From Mediannikoviicoccus vaginalis (GTDB lineage: Bacteria > Bacillota > Clostridia > Tissierellales > Peptoniphilaceae): a DNA stretch of 64,000 bases. Numbering within the stretch: position 1 is the stretch's first letter; each line of letters starts with the position of its first letter. This document shows positions 10,621 through 21,030 of the stretch, piece by piece. The notes under the pieces were generated by a model. That model was given only the letters and a program-made list of their open reading frames with translations. It did no database searches and was not told where the DNA came from. Both the position numbers and the translations under genes were made by a program. The stretch is taken from contig NZ_CAKMRI010000001.1 in the NCBI RefSeq assembly GCF_928097925.1, positions 1,886,726 to 1,950,725 of the forward strand. Reading direction: 5' to 3'.

Positions 10621-11809
10621 GTTGTTCCTGCATGCGCAGGGGTGATCCTGGATAAATACACTCCTTTTGACCATGGGGATTGTTGTTCCTGCATGCGCAG
10701 GGGTGATCCCACTAAGCGACTGTAAGACAATAAGTGATTGTAGTTGTTCCTGCATGCGCAGGGGTGATCCTAACTTTAGCAACCGTTTGTGTTGCGTGAA
10801 TGTGTTGTTCCTGCATGCGCAGGGGTGATCCCCTATCGGTGAACGTTTTAAATCCCCATGGTCAGTTGTTCCTGCATGCGCAGGGGTGATCCTGGAGATA
10901 TCAAAAAAAAGGACAATCAAATATCGTTGTTCCTGCATGCGCAGGGGTGATCCCTAAAATTTGATAGCAAAAAAAGAAGCTTTAAGATGTTGTTCCTGCA
11001 TGCGCAGGGGTGATCCCAGATAATTGAAACCTTTAGCAATGCAGAATGTGTTGTTCCTGCATGCGCAGGGGTGATCCCACTTGAAGAAATTTATAGAAGA
11101 TGGTCAGAAGGTTGTTCCTGCATGCGCAGGGGTGATCCCATTGCATATCTACTGGCCAAGTTATGATATAAGTTGTTCCTGCATGCGCAGGGGTGATCCT
11201 TAAGCCTCTATCGTTCCTCTTTCTTTTAGGATGTTGTTCCTGCATGCGCAGGGGTGATCCTATGAATCTAAGGAAGCTGAGATGGATACGCTTGTTGTTC
11301 CTGCATGCGCAGGGGTGATCCCAACTGCCACCGTACCTTTTTCTCCACGTCTAAGTTGTTCCTGCATGCGCAGGGGTGATCCCCATATTGTCAGTATGAT
11401 TACCACTTGCCCCGTGTTGTTCCTGCATGCGCAGGGGTGATCCCGCTGGAAAAGGGACAGGAACTGAATTGTGGCAGTTGTTCCTGCATGCGCAGGGGTG
11501 ATCCCGTGCTTGTGCAGCTCTTCTCGCATTTTCACTTGTTGTTCCTGCATGCGCAGGGGTGATCCGTTTTTCATTATTGTACGTTGTATTCGTTGTAAGT
11601 TGTTCCTGCATGCGCAGGGGTGATCCTTACAAAAGACTATGAGGAGTATATCAATGGAAATTGTTCCTGCATACGCAGGGGTGATCCTGTACGTCTAAAG
11701 TCGTGTAGACCAAAAGATTTGTTGTTCCTGCACACGCAGGGGTGATCCTAGTTTTACAATAACTAAGTAGGATTGTTCTGTATCGTTCCTGTATATGTAG
11801 TAGTAATCC
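10621..11809 (+). CRISPR. Type I-E CRISPR array, 20 repeats and 19 spacers
   Basis: The 28-base repeat starts GTTGTTCCTGCATGCG and ends CAGGGGTGATCC. Repeats begin at 10621, 10682, 10743, 10804, 10865, 10926, 10989, 11050, 11111, 11172, 11233, 11294, 11355, 11416, 11477, 11538, 11599, 11660, 11721 and 11782. Spacers are 33 bases except spacer 6 (35 bases). Repeats 18 and 19 carry substitutions (CATACG, CACACG) and repeat 20 is strongly degenerate, which marks the distal end and places the leader next to cas2. The repeat is similar to other I-E repeats and lies on the same strand as the cas genes. Confidence 0.97.
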
Positions 11810-11820
11810 TATTTTTTTAA

Positions 11821-11976
11821 TTTACTTTTAAATGAGTTTGATATATAATACCCTTTAGAGGAGAAACCTCTCATTTCTTAAAAGGAATCTGCTATTAATT
11901 TTATGATGCTCAGTAGAGTTCCTATCTCTAGAGCAAGCTTTGTAATTTCATGCACGATTTTACGAAGCTTTTTTAT
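11821..11976 (+). ncRNA. Possible small RNA in the gap between the two CRISPR blocks
   Basis: The 180 bases between the degenerate repeat and the mini-array are not repeats. TTTACT (11821) and TATAAT (11844), 17 bases apart, suggest a promoter. They are followed by a small hairpin (AGAGG/CCTCT) and then an 11-base stem AAGCTTTGTAA / TTACGAAGCTT ending in Ts (11935-11976), terminator-like. The predicted transcript would be about 120 bases. On the minus strand (11987-11881) there is instead an open frame encoding a short hydrophobic peptide ending LSIIKLIADSF, but it has no convincing start. Both readings are weak. Confidence 0.25.
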
Positions 11977-11989
11977 TTGCTCTATTAAC

Positions 11990-12139
11990 GTTGTTCCTGC
12001 ATGCGCAGGGGTGATCCTGTTGTTCAACCTCTACTAATCGAAAGAGACAAATTGTTCCTGCACACGCAGGGGTGATCCCAATGGGCAATAGATAGGGAAC
12101 TAGATAAGAAAATTGTTCCTGCATGCGCAGGGGTGATAA
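11990..12139 (+). CRISPR. Separated mini-array, 3 repeats and 2 spacers
   Basis: Repeats start at 11990, 12051 and 12112 with 33-base spacers, in the same orientation as the main array. The first is a perfect consensus copy, the second has CACACG, and the third ends GTGATAAA instead of GTGATCC. The intact first repeat is surprising for a trailer-end block lying behind a decayed repeat. It may be a remnant cut off by an insertion, or a separately kept unit. Confidence 0.9.
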
Positions 12140-12141
12140 AA

Positions 12142-12277
12142 ATGAGTAGTAAAAAAGATAAAAAAAAGAAGTCCCAAAAAATGGACTTTATATATTAAAT
12201 TAATCACTGCAATGATTAATTTAATAGTCCAAATATTGGCACTTCTATTAACTCTAAAGGAGTTAGGGCTTATATAA
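12142..12277 (+). pseudogene. Frameshifted small membrane peptide (toxin-like)
   Basis: ATG 12142 follows AGGGGTGAT of the last CRISPR repeat at ribosome-binding-site distance. The frame encodes a Lys-rich start (MSSKKDKKKK) and closes after 18 residues. One base fewer in the eight-A run at 12160-12167 would instead give a 44-residue peptide: basic head, then WTLYIKLITAMINL and VQILALLLTLKELGLI, a single membrane helix. Short basic-hydrophobic peptides like this resemble holin-like or type I toxins. It may be a decayed gene, a slippage-controlled one, or chance. A palindrome GGGCTTATATAAGCCC overlaps the stop. Confidence 0.35.
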
Positions 12278-12339
12278 GCCCTGCCCCTCACTACTCAATA
12301 CAAGTATAACAAAAAAACTAAAAAAAGTACAGTAAAGAG

Positions 12340-12591
12340 ATGACTTTATTGAAAAAGATTTCTAGACATCAGAGTATCAAAGAATGGCAAGCTAAAGGTA
12401 GACCGAAAAAATAAAAAAGAAATAGGTATAGCAGCTCTAACTCTTCAGCAAGGTCTTTCGCAAGATATCACGCAAAAAGCCTTGATGATATAAAAGAATT
12501 AGAGGAAATTTTAAAAAAAGAAAATAAAAATTTTAAAGGAAAAACGGGAAACGAATAGGAAATATTAGAAACAAGTCAAAAAGTGTTAACG
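12340..12591 (+). pseudogene. Broken small gene with an internal stop
   Basis: From ATG 12340 the frame encodes MTLLKKISRHQSIKEWQAKG and RPKK, then a TAA at 12412. The same frame then continues with YSSSNSSARSFARYHAKSL, DDIKELEEILKKENK and so on to a stop at 12589-12591. The two halves read like one basic, helical protein of about 80 residues interrupted by a nonsense codon. The family was not recognised, and the ribosome-binding site is poor. Confidence 0.35.
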
Positions 12592-12658
12592 ATTGTGGAG
12601 AAGAGGGCTTTAATATAATTACATAAGAATATTTAAGAATCAGATAAGGGGGAAGAGA

Positions 12659-12784
12659 ATGGAAGAAAATGGAATGACAAACGAACAATTCAACAAGGTT
12701 TTAGAAATGATAATCACGATAATAAAGTTATCAAAAAGTAAAGAAGAAGCAATCGAAGAAATAAAAAAGTTGTTGAAAAAGTAG
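12659..12784 (+). CDS. Small conserved-looking protein, 41 residues
   Basis: AAGGGGGAAGAG lies directly before ATG 12659. The peptide is MEENGMTNEQFNKVLEMI, then ITIIKLSKSKEEAIEEIKKLLKK: an amphipathic, charged helix-turn-helix of the type often annotated as a hypothetical protein in Firmicutes (TNEQFxxxxEMI...SKxxEEAxxxIxxL). No function is known to me. It is followed by two stable hairpins and then a terminator, which suggests a separate small transcript. A coding role is supported by the start signal and the regular charge pattern. Confidence 0.55.
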   Translation: MEENGMTNEQFNKVLEMIITIIKLSKSKEEAIEEIKKLLKK

Positions 12785-12798
12785 ATAAAACGCAAAAA

Positions 12799-12858
12799 GG
12801 AGAGTAAAAACTCTCCAGGTTAATCAGGTAGGTGGACTTGCCACCACATACCTTGATT
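12799..12858 (+). other. Two hairpins after the 41-residue gene
   Basis: First hairpin: GGAGAGT / ACTCTCC around AAAA (12799-12816). Second: AATCAGGTA-GGTGG paired with CCACC and TACCTTGATT (12822-12858). Neither is followed by a T-run, so they look like structured RNA rather than terminators. Confidence 0.4.
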
Positions 12859-12919
12859 ATATAAAAAATATTAAAAAGTGGCAAGGGAAAAATATAAAAA
12901 AATTGAAGAAATCTGCAGA

Positions 12920-12956
12920 ACATATCGACTAAGTTTAATGTCGGTGTGTTTTTTTA
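12920..12956 (+). terminator. Rho-independent terminator
   Basis: Ten-base stem ACATATCGAC / GTCGGTGTGT (with G-U pairs) around a 10-base loop, followed by seven Ts. Confidence 0.75.
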
Positions 12957-13056
12957 TTCATTAATCTTGCAGTCTTAGCTATTATTATTTAACTCTTATT
13001 ATAATGTAGGAAAAAAATTTAATTACTTAAAATCATCGCTACAAGTGGCGTGGTGT

Positions 13057-13111
13057 GATATAATAATTTAATAATATTATTGTTGATTTTCATATTCTTT
13101 TATGTTACAAT
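13057..13111 (+). promoter_or_regulatory. Candidate rpoBC promoters
   Basis: Two candidates stand in the 250 bases before rpoB. One is an extended -10, TGATATAAT (13056-13064). The other is TTGATT (13083-13088) with 17 bases to TACAAT (13106-13111). A small hairpin CGCTA-CAAG-TGGCG precedes the first. The rest of 12957-13205 holds no gene. Confidence 0.4.
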
Positions 13112-13135
13112 ACTAGAATGTAATATTGGAAAATG

Positions 13136-13182
13136 GATAAGTATGCTATATTTTTATATTTTACATACTTATCGGTCTTTTT
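13136..13182 (+). terminator. Attenuator-like hairpin in the rpoB leader
   Basis: Perfect 10-base stem GATAAGTATG (13136-13145) / CATACTTATC (13164-13173), followed by GGTCTTTTT. It lies downstream of both promoter candidates and about 20 bases before the rpoB ribosome-binding site, so it would be transcribed in the leader. Confidence 0.5.
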
Positions 13183-13205
13183 AATCATAGAGAGGTGGAT
13201 CGCTA

Positions 13206-16200
13206 ATGCACAAAGAACAGTATGGAACTACTGAAAGAGTTACGTACTCTCGTATTCAAAAAGTTCAAGATCTTCCAAATTTAATAGCAGTACAAAAGGA
13301 CAGTTATAACTGGTTTTTAGAAGAGGGGCTTAGAGAAGTTTTCGACGATATAAGTCCTATTTCTGACTATGCAGGTTCTCTTGTACTTGAATTTGTTGAC
13401 TATTATTTGGAAGACACTCCAAAGTATTCCCAACAAGAGGCTAAGGATAGGGACGCAAACTATTCTTGTCCTTTGAAGGCAAAGGTAAGGCTTATTAATA
13501 AGGACACGGGAGAGGTAAAGGAACAAGAGGTATTCATGGGAGATTTCCCTATGATGACAGATAGTGGTACTTTTATTATCAATGGTGCCGAAAGGGTTAT
13601 TGTCAGCCAGCTTGTTAGATCTCCAGGGGTTTACTTTGCACAAGAGATTGACAAGTCAGGTAATAAGCTATTTTCATCAACTGTAATACCTAACAGAGGT
13701 GCTTGGTTGGAATATGATACTGATTCTAACGGAGTGATTAGTGTAAGGATAGACAGGACTAGAAAACTTCCTGTAACCACTTTATTAAGGGCATTAATAT
13801 ACCCTACTGATGAAGAGATGATTGAAGCTTTAGGTGATACTAAGGAGCTTAATGTAACTTTGGAAAAGGAATCTTCTAAGACTAGAGAGGAAGCTATTCT
13901 TGAAATTTACAGAAAGCTAAAACCGGGAGATCCCGCATCTCTTGAATCTGCTGAACCTTTAATCAACAATATGTTCTTCGACCCAAGAAGATATGACTTG
14001 GCAAAGGTTGGTAGATATAAATACAATAAAAAACTTTCACTTGTTGACAGAGTTACTGGTCACTATTTAGCTACTGATGTGGTTAATGAAGAGACTGGAG
14101 AAATCCTTGGATCTGAAGGTGACTTTATAACTTCTGAACTTGCTGAAGAAATTGAAAATGCAGGTATTTACTTCCTTGATATAAAGGCTGGGGAAGAAAC
14201 TGTTAGAGTTATTAGTAACAGATTTGTAAGTCTTGAAGCCTTTGATCTTAGTGTGGATGTTTCAGATTTAAGACTTTCTGAAAAAGTTTATTATCCTAAG
14301 ATGAAAGAAATTTTGGAAGAAAATGAAACTGATGAAGATATATATAATGCAATAAAGGAGTCTGTGAAAGAACTTTCTCCAATGCATATAACTCTAAATG
14401 ATATTCTTGCAAGTATATCTTATGAATTTAATCTATTCCAAGGTGTGGGAAGTGTTGATGACATAGACCATCTTGGAAATAGAAGGGTTAGAGCCGTTGG
14501 CGAACTTTTACAAAATCAATTTAGAATTGGTCTTTCAAGAATGGAAAGAGTTGTTAAGGAGAGAATGTCTACACAAGACCCAGACCTTGCAACTCCTCAA
14601 GCACTTATTAACATTAGACCAGTAGTGGCTTCTATTAAGGAGTTCTTCGGTTCTTCACAGCTTTCTCAATTCATGGACCAAACAAATCCTCTTGCAGAGC
14701 TTACTCATAAGAGAAGAATGTCTGCACTGGGACCTGGTGGTCTTTCAAGGGATAGAGCTGGGGCCGATGTAAGGGACGTTCACGACTCTCACTACGGTAG
14801 AATTTGTCCAATTGAAACTCCAGAAGGACCAAACATTGGACTTATAACTTCAATGACTACCTATGCAAGTCTTAATGAATATGGATTTATTCTAACTCCA
14901 TATAGAAAGGTAGTGAATGGTAGAGTTACTGACGAAATTCATAAGTTAACAGCGGACCAAGAAGACCTTCACATTATCGTTCAAGCAAATGAACCGATTG
15001 ATGAAGATGGATATCTTGTAAATGAGAGGGTTTTAGGTCGTGGTTACTATGGAGAAAATGATATTTATCCTAGAGATACAGTTGACTACATGGACGTAAG
15101 TCCACAACAAATTGTATCTGTTGGTACAGCTATGATTCCTTTCTTGGAAAACGACGACGCCACTAGAGCGCTAATGGGTTCAAACATGCAAAGACAAGCA
15201 GTTCCTCTAATAAAGACTGAAGCTCCGGTTATCGGAACAGGTATAGAGCATAGAGCTGCAAAGGACTCTGGAGTTGTTATAGTTGCAAAGTCTGACGGAG
15301 TTGTAACTAAGGTTTCCAGTGATGAAATTCAAATCACTAGGGACGAAGATAAAAAGGTAGAATACTACAAAGTTTTAAAATTCAAAAGATCAAACCAAGG
15401 CACAACTTTGAATCAAAGACCTATTGTAAAGAAGGATCAAGTTGTTAAAGCCGGCGATGTTATTGCCGACGGACCAAGTACAGAACTTGGAGAAATAGCC
15501 CTTGGTAAAAATATATTAATTGCATTTATGACATGGGAAGGATATAACTTTGAGGACGCCATGTTATTAAATGAAAAACTTGTTATAGATGACGTATTGA
15601 CTTCTCTTCACATTGAAGAACACGAAAGTGAAGCGAGGGAAACAAAACTTGGACCTGAAGAGATAACTAAAGATATTCCAAATGTTGGAGAAGATATGAG
15701 AAAGAACCTTGATGATAGGGGAATTATTCGTATCGGTGCAGAAGTTACCAGTGGAGATATTCTAGTTGGTAAAGTTACTCCAAAGGGAGAAACTGAACTA
15801 TCTGCAGAAGAAAGACTTCTAAGGGCAATCTTTGGTGAAAAGGCTAGGGAAGTTAGAGATACTTCTCTTAGGGTACCTCATGGTGAAACTGGAATTGTCG
15901 TTGACGTTAAAGTTTACACAAGAGCAAATGGAGATGAGCTTTCACCAGGAGTTAATCAGGTTGTAAGAGTTTATGTAGCAACAAAGAGAAAGATACAAGT
16001 TGGGGACAAGATGTGTGGTCGTCACGGTAATAAAGGGGTTGTATCCAGAGTGTTACCAGTTGAAGACATGCCATATCTTGATGATGGAACTCCAATTCAA
16101 ATAGTGTTAAACCCACTTGGGGTACCTTCAAGAATGAACCTTGGACAGGTACTTGAAGTTCACTTAGGGCTTGCAGCTAAAAAGCTTGGATGGAAGGTTG

Positions 16201-16838
16201 CAACACCGGTATTTGACGGGGCATCTGACCAAGACATTCTAGATGCACTTAGTGAAGCGGGTTATCCTACAAATGGAAAACTAAGAGTTAGAGACGGAAG
16301 AACTGGGGAAGCTTTTGATAACCCAGTAACCGTAGGATATATGTATATGTTGAAACTTCACCACTTAGTTGACGAGAAAATTCACGCTCGTTCAACAGGG
16401 CCATACTCACTTGTTACGCAACAGCCACTTGGTGGTAAGGCACAGTTCGGTGGACAAAGATTTGGAGAGATGGAAGTTTGGGCACTTGAAGCCTATGGAG
16501 CTTCTCATACCCTTCAAGAGATTTTAACGGTTAAATCAGACGATGTTATTGGCCGTGTTAAGACATATGAAGCCATTGTCAAAGGAGAAAATATTCCTGA
16601 GCCAGGTATACCTGAATCATTCAAGGTATTAATAAAGGAATTACAATCTCTTGCCCTTGATGTAAAATTACTTGACAACAGTCACGAAGAAGTTGAAATC
16701 AAGGAAAATATTGACGATGTATTAGATTTTAATTCTGTGGAATATGAAAAGGGCGAACAAATTATAAATGATTTTGAAGAGTCTAAGAAAACCGACGAAT
16801 TAGGATTTTCCGTTATAGAAAAAGACGAAGACAATTAG
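13206..16838 (+). CDS. rpoB: RNA polymerase beta subunit
   Basis: Beta subunit of RNA polymerase, 1210 residues, a normal length for Firmicutes. AGAGAGGTGG precedes ATG 13206. The rifamycin-binding segment reads [20 protein letters not shown] and then [20 protein letters not shown]; the positions usually mutated in resistance (Q, D, H and S of QFMD, THKRR and SALG) are all wild type. Late motifs such as [12 protein letters not shown] and [20 protein letters not shown] are intact. It is followed 26 bases later by rpoC. The gene is not next to rplL here; a CRISPR locus and small genes lie upstream. Confidence 0.98.
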   Translation: MHKEQYGTTERVTYSRIQKVQDLPNLIAVQKDSYNWFLEEGLREVFDDISPISDYAGSLVLEFVDYYLEDTPKYSQQEAKDRDANYSCPLKAKVRLINKDTGEVKEQEVFMGDFPMMTDSGTFIINGAERVIVSQLVRSPGVYFAQEIDKSGNKLFSSTVIPNRGAWLEYDTDSNGVISVRIDRTRKLPVTTLLRALIYPTDEEMIEALGDTKELNVTLEKESSKTREEAILEIYRKLKPGDPASLESAEPLINNMFFDPRRYDLAKVGRYKYNKKLSLVDRVTGHYLATDVVNEETGEILGSEGDFITSELAEEIENAGIYFLDIKAGEETVRVISNRFVSLEAFDLSVDVSDLRLSEKVYYPKMKEILEENETDEDIYNAIKESVKELSPMHITLNDILASISYEFNLFQGVGSVDDIDHLGNRRVRAVGELLQNQFRIGLSRMERVVKERMSTQDPDLATPQALINIRPVVASIKEFFGSSQLSQFMDQTNPLAELTHKRRMSALGPGGLSRDRAGADVRDVHDSHYGRICPIETPEGPNIGLITSMTTYASLNEYGFILTPYRKVVNGRVTDEIHKLTADQEDLHIIVQANEPIDEDGYLVNERVLGRGYYGENDIYPRDTVDYMDVSPQQIVSVGTAMIPFLENDDATRALMGSNMQRQAVPLIKTEAPVIGTGIEHRAAKDSGVVIVAKSDGVVTKVSSDEIQITRDEDKKVEYYKVLKFKRSNQGTTLNQRPIVKKDQVVKAGDVIADGPSTELGEIALGKNILIAFMTWEGYNFEDAMLLNEKLVIDDVLTSLHIEEHESEARETKLGPEEITKDIPNVGEDMRKNLDDRGIIRIGAEVTSGDILVGKVTPKGETELSAEERLLRAIFGEKAREVRDTSLRVPHGETGIVVDVKVYTRANGDELSPGVNQVVRVYVATKRKIQVGDKMCGRHGNKGVVSRVLPVEDMPYLDDGTPIQIVLNPLGVPSRMNLGQVLEVHLGLAAKKLGWKVATPVFDGASDQDILDALSEAGYPTNGKLRVRDGRTGEAFDNPVTVGYMYMLKLHHLVDEKIHARSTGPYSLVTQQPLGGKAQFGGQRFGEMEVWALEAYGASHTLQEILTVKSDDVIGRVKTYEAIVKGENIPEPGIPESFKVLIKELQSLALDVKLLDNSHEEVEIKENIDDVLDFNSVEYEKGEQIINDFEESKKTDELGFSVIEKDEDN

Positions 16839-16864
16839 AACTGAGTTAAGAAGGGAGATACTCT

Positions 16865-19800
16865 TTGGAAGAATTAATTACTTTTGACTCAATGAAAATA
16901 GGTCTTTCCTCTCCAGAAAAGATTAGACAGTGGTCTTATGGAGAGGTTAAGAAACCTGAAACTATAAACTATAGAACTTTAAAACCGGAAAAAGAAGGAC
17001 TTTTCTGCGAAAAGATTTTTGGACCTACAAAGGACTGGGAATGTAACTGCGGAAAGTATAAAAGAGTGAGATATAAAGGCGTTGTCTGCGAAAAGTGTGG
17101 AGTTGAAGTTACCAAGTCCAAGGTTAGACGTGAGAGAATGGGCCATATAGAGCTTGCTGCACCGGTTTCACATATTTGGTACTTTAAGGGAATTCCTTCA
17201 AGAATGGGTCTTTTACTGGACATGAGTCCAAGAGCCCTTGAAAAGATTCTTTACTTTGCATCATATGTTGTAATTGACGCAAAGGACACCGATATGTACA
17301 ACAAACAGCTTTTAACAGAGTATGAATACATGGAAGCTTGTGAAAGATACACAGAAGGTGTGGACTTTAGAGCGGGCATGGGAGCTGAAGCTGTTAAGGA
17401 ACTTCTTTTAAACGTAGACCTTAATAAGGAATACGAAAATTTAAAGGAAGAGTTAGAAGATGCAACAGGACAAAAGAAGGTTAGAATTCTTAGACGACTT
17501 GAAGTTGTAGATGCATTCTTAGAATCGGGAAACGACCCTTCATGGATGATTCTTGATGTAATTCCTGTAATTCCACCGGATTTAAGACCAATGGTTCAAC
17601 TTGAAGGTGGAAGATTTGCAACATCAGACTTAAACGACCTTTATAGAAGAGTTATAAATAGAAATAATAGATTAAAGAGACTACTGGACATTGGGGCACC
17701 GGACATTATCGTAAGAAATGAAAAGAGAATGCTTCAAGAGGCGGTGGATGCTCTAATAGATAATGGTAGAAGGGGAAAACCTGTAACAGGACCTGGAAAT
17801 AGACCATTAAAATCACTTTCCGACATGCTTAAAGGAAAGACTGGTAGATTTAGACAAAACTTACTTGGTAAACGTGTTGACTATTCAGGACGTTCTGTAA
17901 TAGTTGTTGGTCCAAGTTTGAAATTCTATCAATGTGGTCTACCAAAGAAAATGGCACTTGAACTATTTAAGCCTTTCGTAATGAGAGAGCTTGTAGTTAA
18001 GGACATTGCACATAACATTAAAAACGCAAAGAAAATGGTGGAAAGAGAAAGCGACGAAGTTTGGGATATACTCGAAGAAGTAATTAAGGACCACCCTGTA
18101 CTTCTAAACAGAGCGCCCACACTTCACAGACTTGGTATTCAAGCATTTGAGCCAGTTCTTGTGGAAGGAAAGGCTATTAAGCTTCACCCACTGGCATGTA
18201 CTGCATATAATGCTGACTTCGACGGTGACCAAATGGCGGTTCACTTACCACTTTCAGTGGAAGCTCAAGCGGAAGCAAGACTTCTTATGATGTCAACCAA
18301 TAATATATTGGCACCAAAGGATGGAAAGCCTATTACTACTCCTTCACAGGACATGGTACTTGGAGCTTACTACTTGACTTATGATGGTGACGAGGAAGAA
18401 GAAGTAAGATGCTATAGTGACTATGATGAGATGATTAGAGCTTATGAAAGCAAGATTATCCACATGCACACCATTGTTAAAGTAAGGATTAAAAAAGGTG
18501 AAAATGATAGAGGAAAGCTAGTTAAGTCAACTGTTGGTAGATTTATTTTCAACAGTGGTATTCCTCAAGACTTAGGATATGTGGATAGAGAGTCAGATCT
18601 ATATTCACTTGAAGTTGACAAGATTGTAGACAAGAAGACTTTAGGAAATATAATTGACAGATGTTTCAGAAAGCATGGCAATATTGAAACTGCAAGACTT
18701 CTTGACTATATCAAAGCAACAGGATATAAATACTCAACAATAGCAGCAATAACAATTTCAATGTCTGACGTAGTTGTACCGGGAGAAAAGGATGAAATCC
18801 TTGCGAAGGCAGATGTTGAAGTAAATAAATATGAAAAACTTTTAAGAAAGGGTCTTGTATCAGAAGACGAAAGACATGATTTCGTTGTAGATATTTGGAA
18901 CAAGACTACTGATGAAGTTACAGAAGCACTTTTAAAGGACCTAGATCCTAGAAACAACCTTGCAATCATGGCTACATCAGGAGCCAGAGGTTCAACTAAC
19001 CAAATTCGTCAGTTGGCAGGTATGAGAGGGCTTATGTCTTCAGCATCAGGTAAGACAATAGAAATTCCTATAAAGGCAAACTTTAGGGAAGGTCTTTCAG
19101 TACAAGAGTTCTTTATATCCACCCACGGTTCTAGAAAGGGTCTATCTGATACAGCCTTAAGAACTGCGGACTCAGGATATTTGACAAGACGTCTAGTAGA
19201 CGTGTCTCAAGATATTATAGTAAGAGAAGACGACTGTGGAACTGATAGATATATCGTTGCAAAGGACTTTATGGAAGGCAAGGAACTTATCGAAGACATG
19301 GCGTCAAGAGTTACTGGTAGAACTGCATTTGAAGACATATTGAATCTTGAAACTGGAGAGTTAATCGTTCAAAAGAACGAAATTATAACTGAAGACTTGG
19401 CTGAAAAGATAAGACAGTCAGGCGTAAAGGAAGTAAAGGTAAGATCTGTTCTTGGATGTAAGTGTAAACATGGAGTTTGTGCTAAGTGTTACGGTAGAAA
19501 CCTTGCAACAGGAAAGCCTGTTAATGTTGGAGAAGCCGTTGGTATAATTGCAGCTCAATCCATTGGTGAACCGGGAACTCAGCTTACAATGAGAACTTTC
19601 CACTCTGGTGGTATCGCAGGAGTTGGAATAACTCAAGGTCTTCCGAGAGTTGAAGAGCTTTTCGAAGCTAGAAAGCCAAAGGGACTTGCTTATATAACTG
19701 AAATTGACGGTAAAGTTTCCATATTGGATAACAAAAAACGTCATGACATTTTAGTATCTGGAGAAGACGGAGAGGAAAAGATATACAATATTCCTTACGG

Positions 19801-20416
19801 AGCTAGAATAAAAGTAAAGGAAGGCGACTTTATTAAAGCCGGAGACTTACTAACAGAAGGTTCTGTAAATCCTCATGACATTCTAGATGTTAAGGGTACT
19901 GAAGGTGTTCAAGACTATATAATCAAAGAAGTTCAAAAAGTTTATCGTCTACAAGGTGTTGATATAGATGACAAACACATTGAGATTATAATAAAACAAA
20001 TGCTTTCTAAAGTTAAGATAGAAAAGTCTAACGATTCAGAATTCCTTGAAGGATCAATGGTTAATCTAAGAGACTTCGAAATTGAAAACGAAAGACTTGA
20101 AGAGGAAGGTAAAGAGCCTGCAGAAGCATCAAGAATACTTCTTGGTATTACAAAGGCATCTCTTGCAACAGAATCATTCTTGTCTGCAGCAAGTTTCCAA
20201 GAGACTACAAGAGTTCTTACAGAAGCTTCAATCAAGGGCAAGGAAGACAATCTATTGGGACTAAAGGAAAATGTAATAATTGGTCAACTTATTCCTGCCG
20301 GTACAGGTGTTAAGTTATACAATTCAATAAAAATAGACTACGAAGGTATGGCTGAAGAAGATAATCCAGTTGCAGAAATAACTGAATTAGAAGAAGCTGA
20401 AACTGTAGAAGAATAA
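16865..20416 (+). CDS. rpoC: RNA polymerase beta' subunit
   Basis: Beta' subunit, 1183 residues. The start is TTG 16865 (MEELITFDS), with GGGAG at a suitable distance. The N-terminal zinc ribbon is [20 protein letters not shown] (residues about 60-80). The catalytic NADFDGDQM lies near residue 449, and the second zinc site [13 protein letters not shown] is near residue 870. It forms an operon with rpoB and ends in a strong terminator. Confidence 0.98.
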   Translation: MEELITFDSMKIGLSSPEKIRQWSYGEVKKPETINYRTLKPEKEGLFCEKIFGPTKDWECNCGKYKRVRYKGVVCEKCGVEVTKSKVRRERMGHIELAAPVSHIWYFKGIPSRMGLLLDMSPRALEKILYFASYVVIDAKDTDMYNKQLLTEYEYMEACERYTEGVDFRAGMGAEAVKELLLNVDLNKEYENLKEELEDATGQKKVRILRRLEVVDAFLESGNDPSWMILDVIPVIPPDLRPMVQLEGGRFATSDLNDLYRRVINRNNRLKRLLDIGAPDIIVRNEKRMLQEAVDALIDNGRRGKPVTGPGNRPLKSLSDMLKGKTGRFRQNLLGKRVDYSGRSVIVVGPSLKFYQCGLPKKMALELFKPFVMRELVVKDIAHNIKNAKKMVERESDEVWDILEEVIKDHPVLLNRAPTLHRLGIQAFEPVLVEGKAIKLHPLACTAYNADFDGDQMAVHLPLSVEAQAEARLLMMSTNNILAPKDGKPITTPSQDMVLGAYYLTYDGDEEEEVRCYSDYDEMIRAYESKIIHMHTIVKVRIKKGENDRGKLVKSTVGRFIFNSGIPQDLGYVDRESDLYSLEVDKIVDKKTLGNIIDRCFRKHGNIETARLLDYIKATGYKYSTIAAITISMSDVVVPGEKDEILAKADVEVNKYEKLLRKGLVSEDERHDFVVDIWNKTTDEVTEALLKDLDPRNNLAIMATSGARGSTNQIRQLAGMRGLMSSASGKTIEIPIKANFREGLSVQEFFISTHGSRKGLSDTALRTADSGYLTRRLVDVSQDIIVREDDCGTDRYIVAKDFMEGKELIEDMASRVTGRTAFEDILNLETGELIVQKNEIITEDLAEKIRQSGVKEVKVRSVLGCKCKHGVCAKCYGRNLATGKPVNVGEAVGIIAAQSIGEPGTQLTMRTFHSGGIAGVGITQGLPRVEELFEARKPKGLAYITEIDGKVSILDNKKRHDILVSGEDGEEKIYNIPYGARIKVKEGDFIKAGDLLTEGSVNPHDILDVKGTEGVQDYIIKEVQKVYRLQGVDIDDKHIEIIIKQMLSKVKIEKSNDSEFLEGSMVNLRDFEIENERLEEEGKEPAEASRILLGITKASLATESFLSAASFQETTRVLTEASIKGKEDNLLGLKENVIIGQLIPAGTGVKLYNSIKIDYEGMAEEDNPVAEITELEEAETVEE

Positions 20417-20419
20417 AAT

Positions 20420-20444
20420 GCCGGGCCTTGTGCTCGGCTTTTTT
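20420..20444 (+). terminator. Rho-independent terminator of rpoBC
   Basis: Stem GCCGGGC / GCTCGGC with loop CTTGT, followed by six Ts, directly after the rpoC stop. Confidence 0.85.
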
Positions 20445-20483
20445 ATCGTAAGATTATTAAGAGTTTGGAATGAGGAGGAAAAA

Positions 20484-21020
20484 ATGGATAATTTAAAACA
20501 ACAATTAACCGATGCATTTGAATCACTAAAAGAGCAAAGTAAGTTTGAAGATGGAAAAATTTTAGTTGTAGGATGTTCTTCAAGTGAAATTGTAGGCTCA
20601 AGAATAGGAACAAACTCAAACTTAGATGTGGGACATACTGTGGCATCAACAATGCTTGAACTAACATCACAAAACAATCTCTATTTAGCGGCACAGTGTT
20701 GTGAACATATAAATAGAGCTTTGGTGATTGAAAGAGAATGTGCACTAAAGTATGGTTTTGAAATAGTTTCAGTAGTTCCTCAAAAGAAAGCTGGCGGATC
20801 TTTTTCAACAGAAGTGTACAAACTTATGAAAGACCCTGTATGCGTAGAGTTTATAAAGGCGGACTATGGCATGGACATAGGGCAAACCATGATTGGTATG
20901 CACATGAAACATGTTTGTGTGCCCGTAAGACTTAATCCAAATAAAATTGGAGAGACGACTGTATCTGGGGCAAGGGTAAGACCTAAGTTAATTGGTGGAG
21001 AGAGAGCAAAATACGCTTAA
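20484..21020 (+). CDS. DUF436/UPF0340 (YwlG-like) family protein
   Basis: 178 residues from ATG 20484, chosen because GAGGAGG lies five to eight bases upstream; the frame is open back to 20418 but without a better signal. The motifs LVVGCSSSEIVGSRIGTNSN (residues about 25-44) and CCEHINRALVIERE are typical of the TIGR01440/DUF436 family, as is GGSFSTEVYK. The biochemical function of this family is unknown. It stands alone between the rpoC terminator and the ECF operon, ten bases before ecfA1. Confidence 0.85.
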   Translation: MDNLKQQLTDAFESLKEQSKFEDGKILVVGCSSSEIVGSRIGTNSNLDVGHTVASTMLELTSQNNLYLAAQCCEHINRALVIERECALKYGFEIVSVVPQKKAGGSFSTEVYKLMKDPVCVEFIKADYGMDIGQTMIGMHMKHVCVPVRLNPNKIGETTVSGARVRPKLIGGERAKYA

Positions 21021-21030
21021 GGAAGAATGA

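Noticed and set aside
10615..11611. Several minus-strand frames across the CRISPR array with repeated ITPAHAGTT and SPLRMQEQ peptides
   Set aside because: They are translations of the 28-base repeat read in reverse; they have no ribosome-binding site and simply follow the repeat period.
11903..12037. Plus-strand frame from ATG 11903 running through the first mini-array repeat
   Set aside because: No usable ribosome-binding site, composition unlike a protein, and part of it is repeat sequence.
10649..12111. Self-targeting spacers against genes of this window
   Set aside because: No clear match of a spacer to the rest of the window was seen by eye; a proper alignment search would be needed before claiming one.
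19418..20250. Minus-strand frames of about 100 codons inside rpoC
   Set aside because: Shadows of a strongly conserved gene with no start signals.
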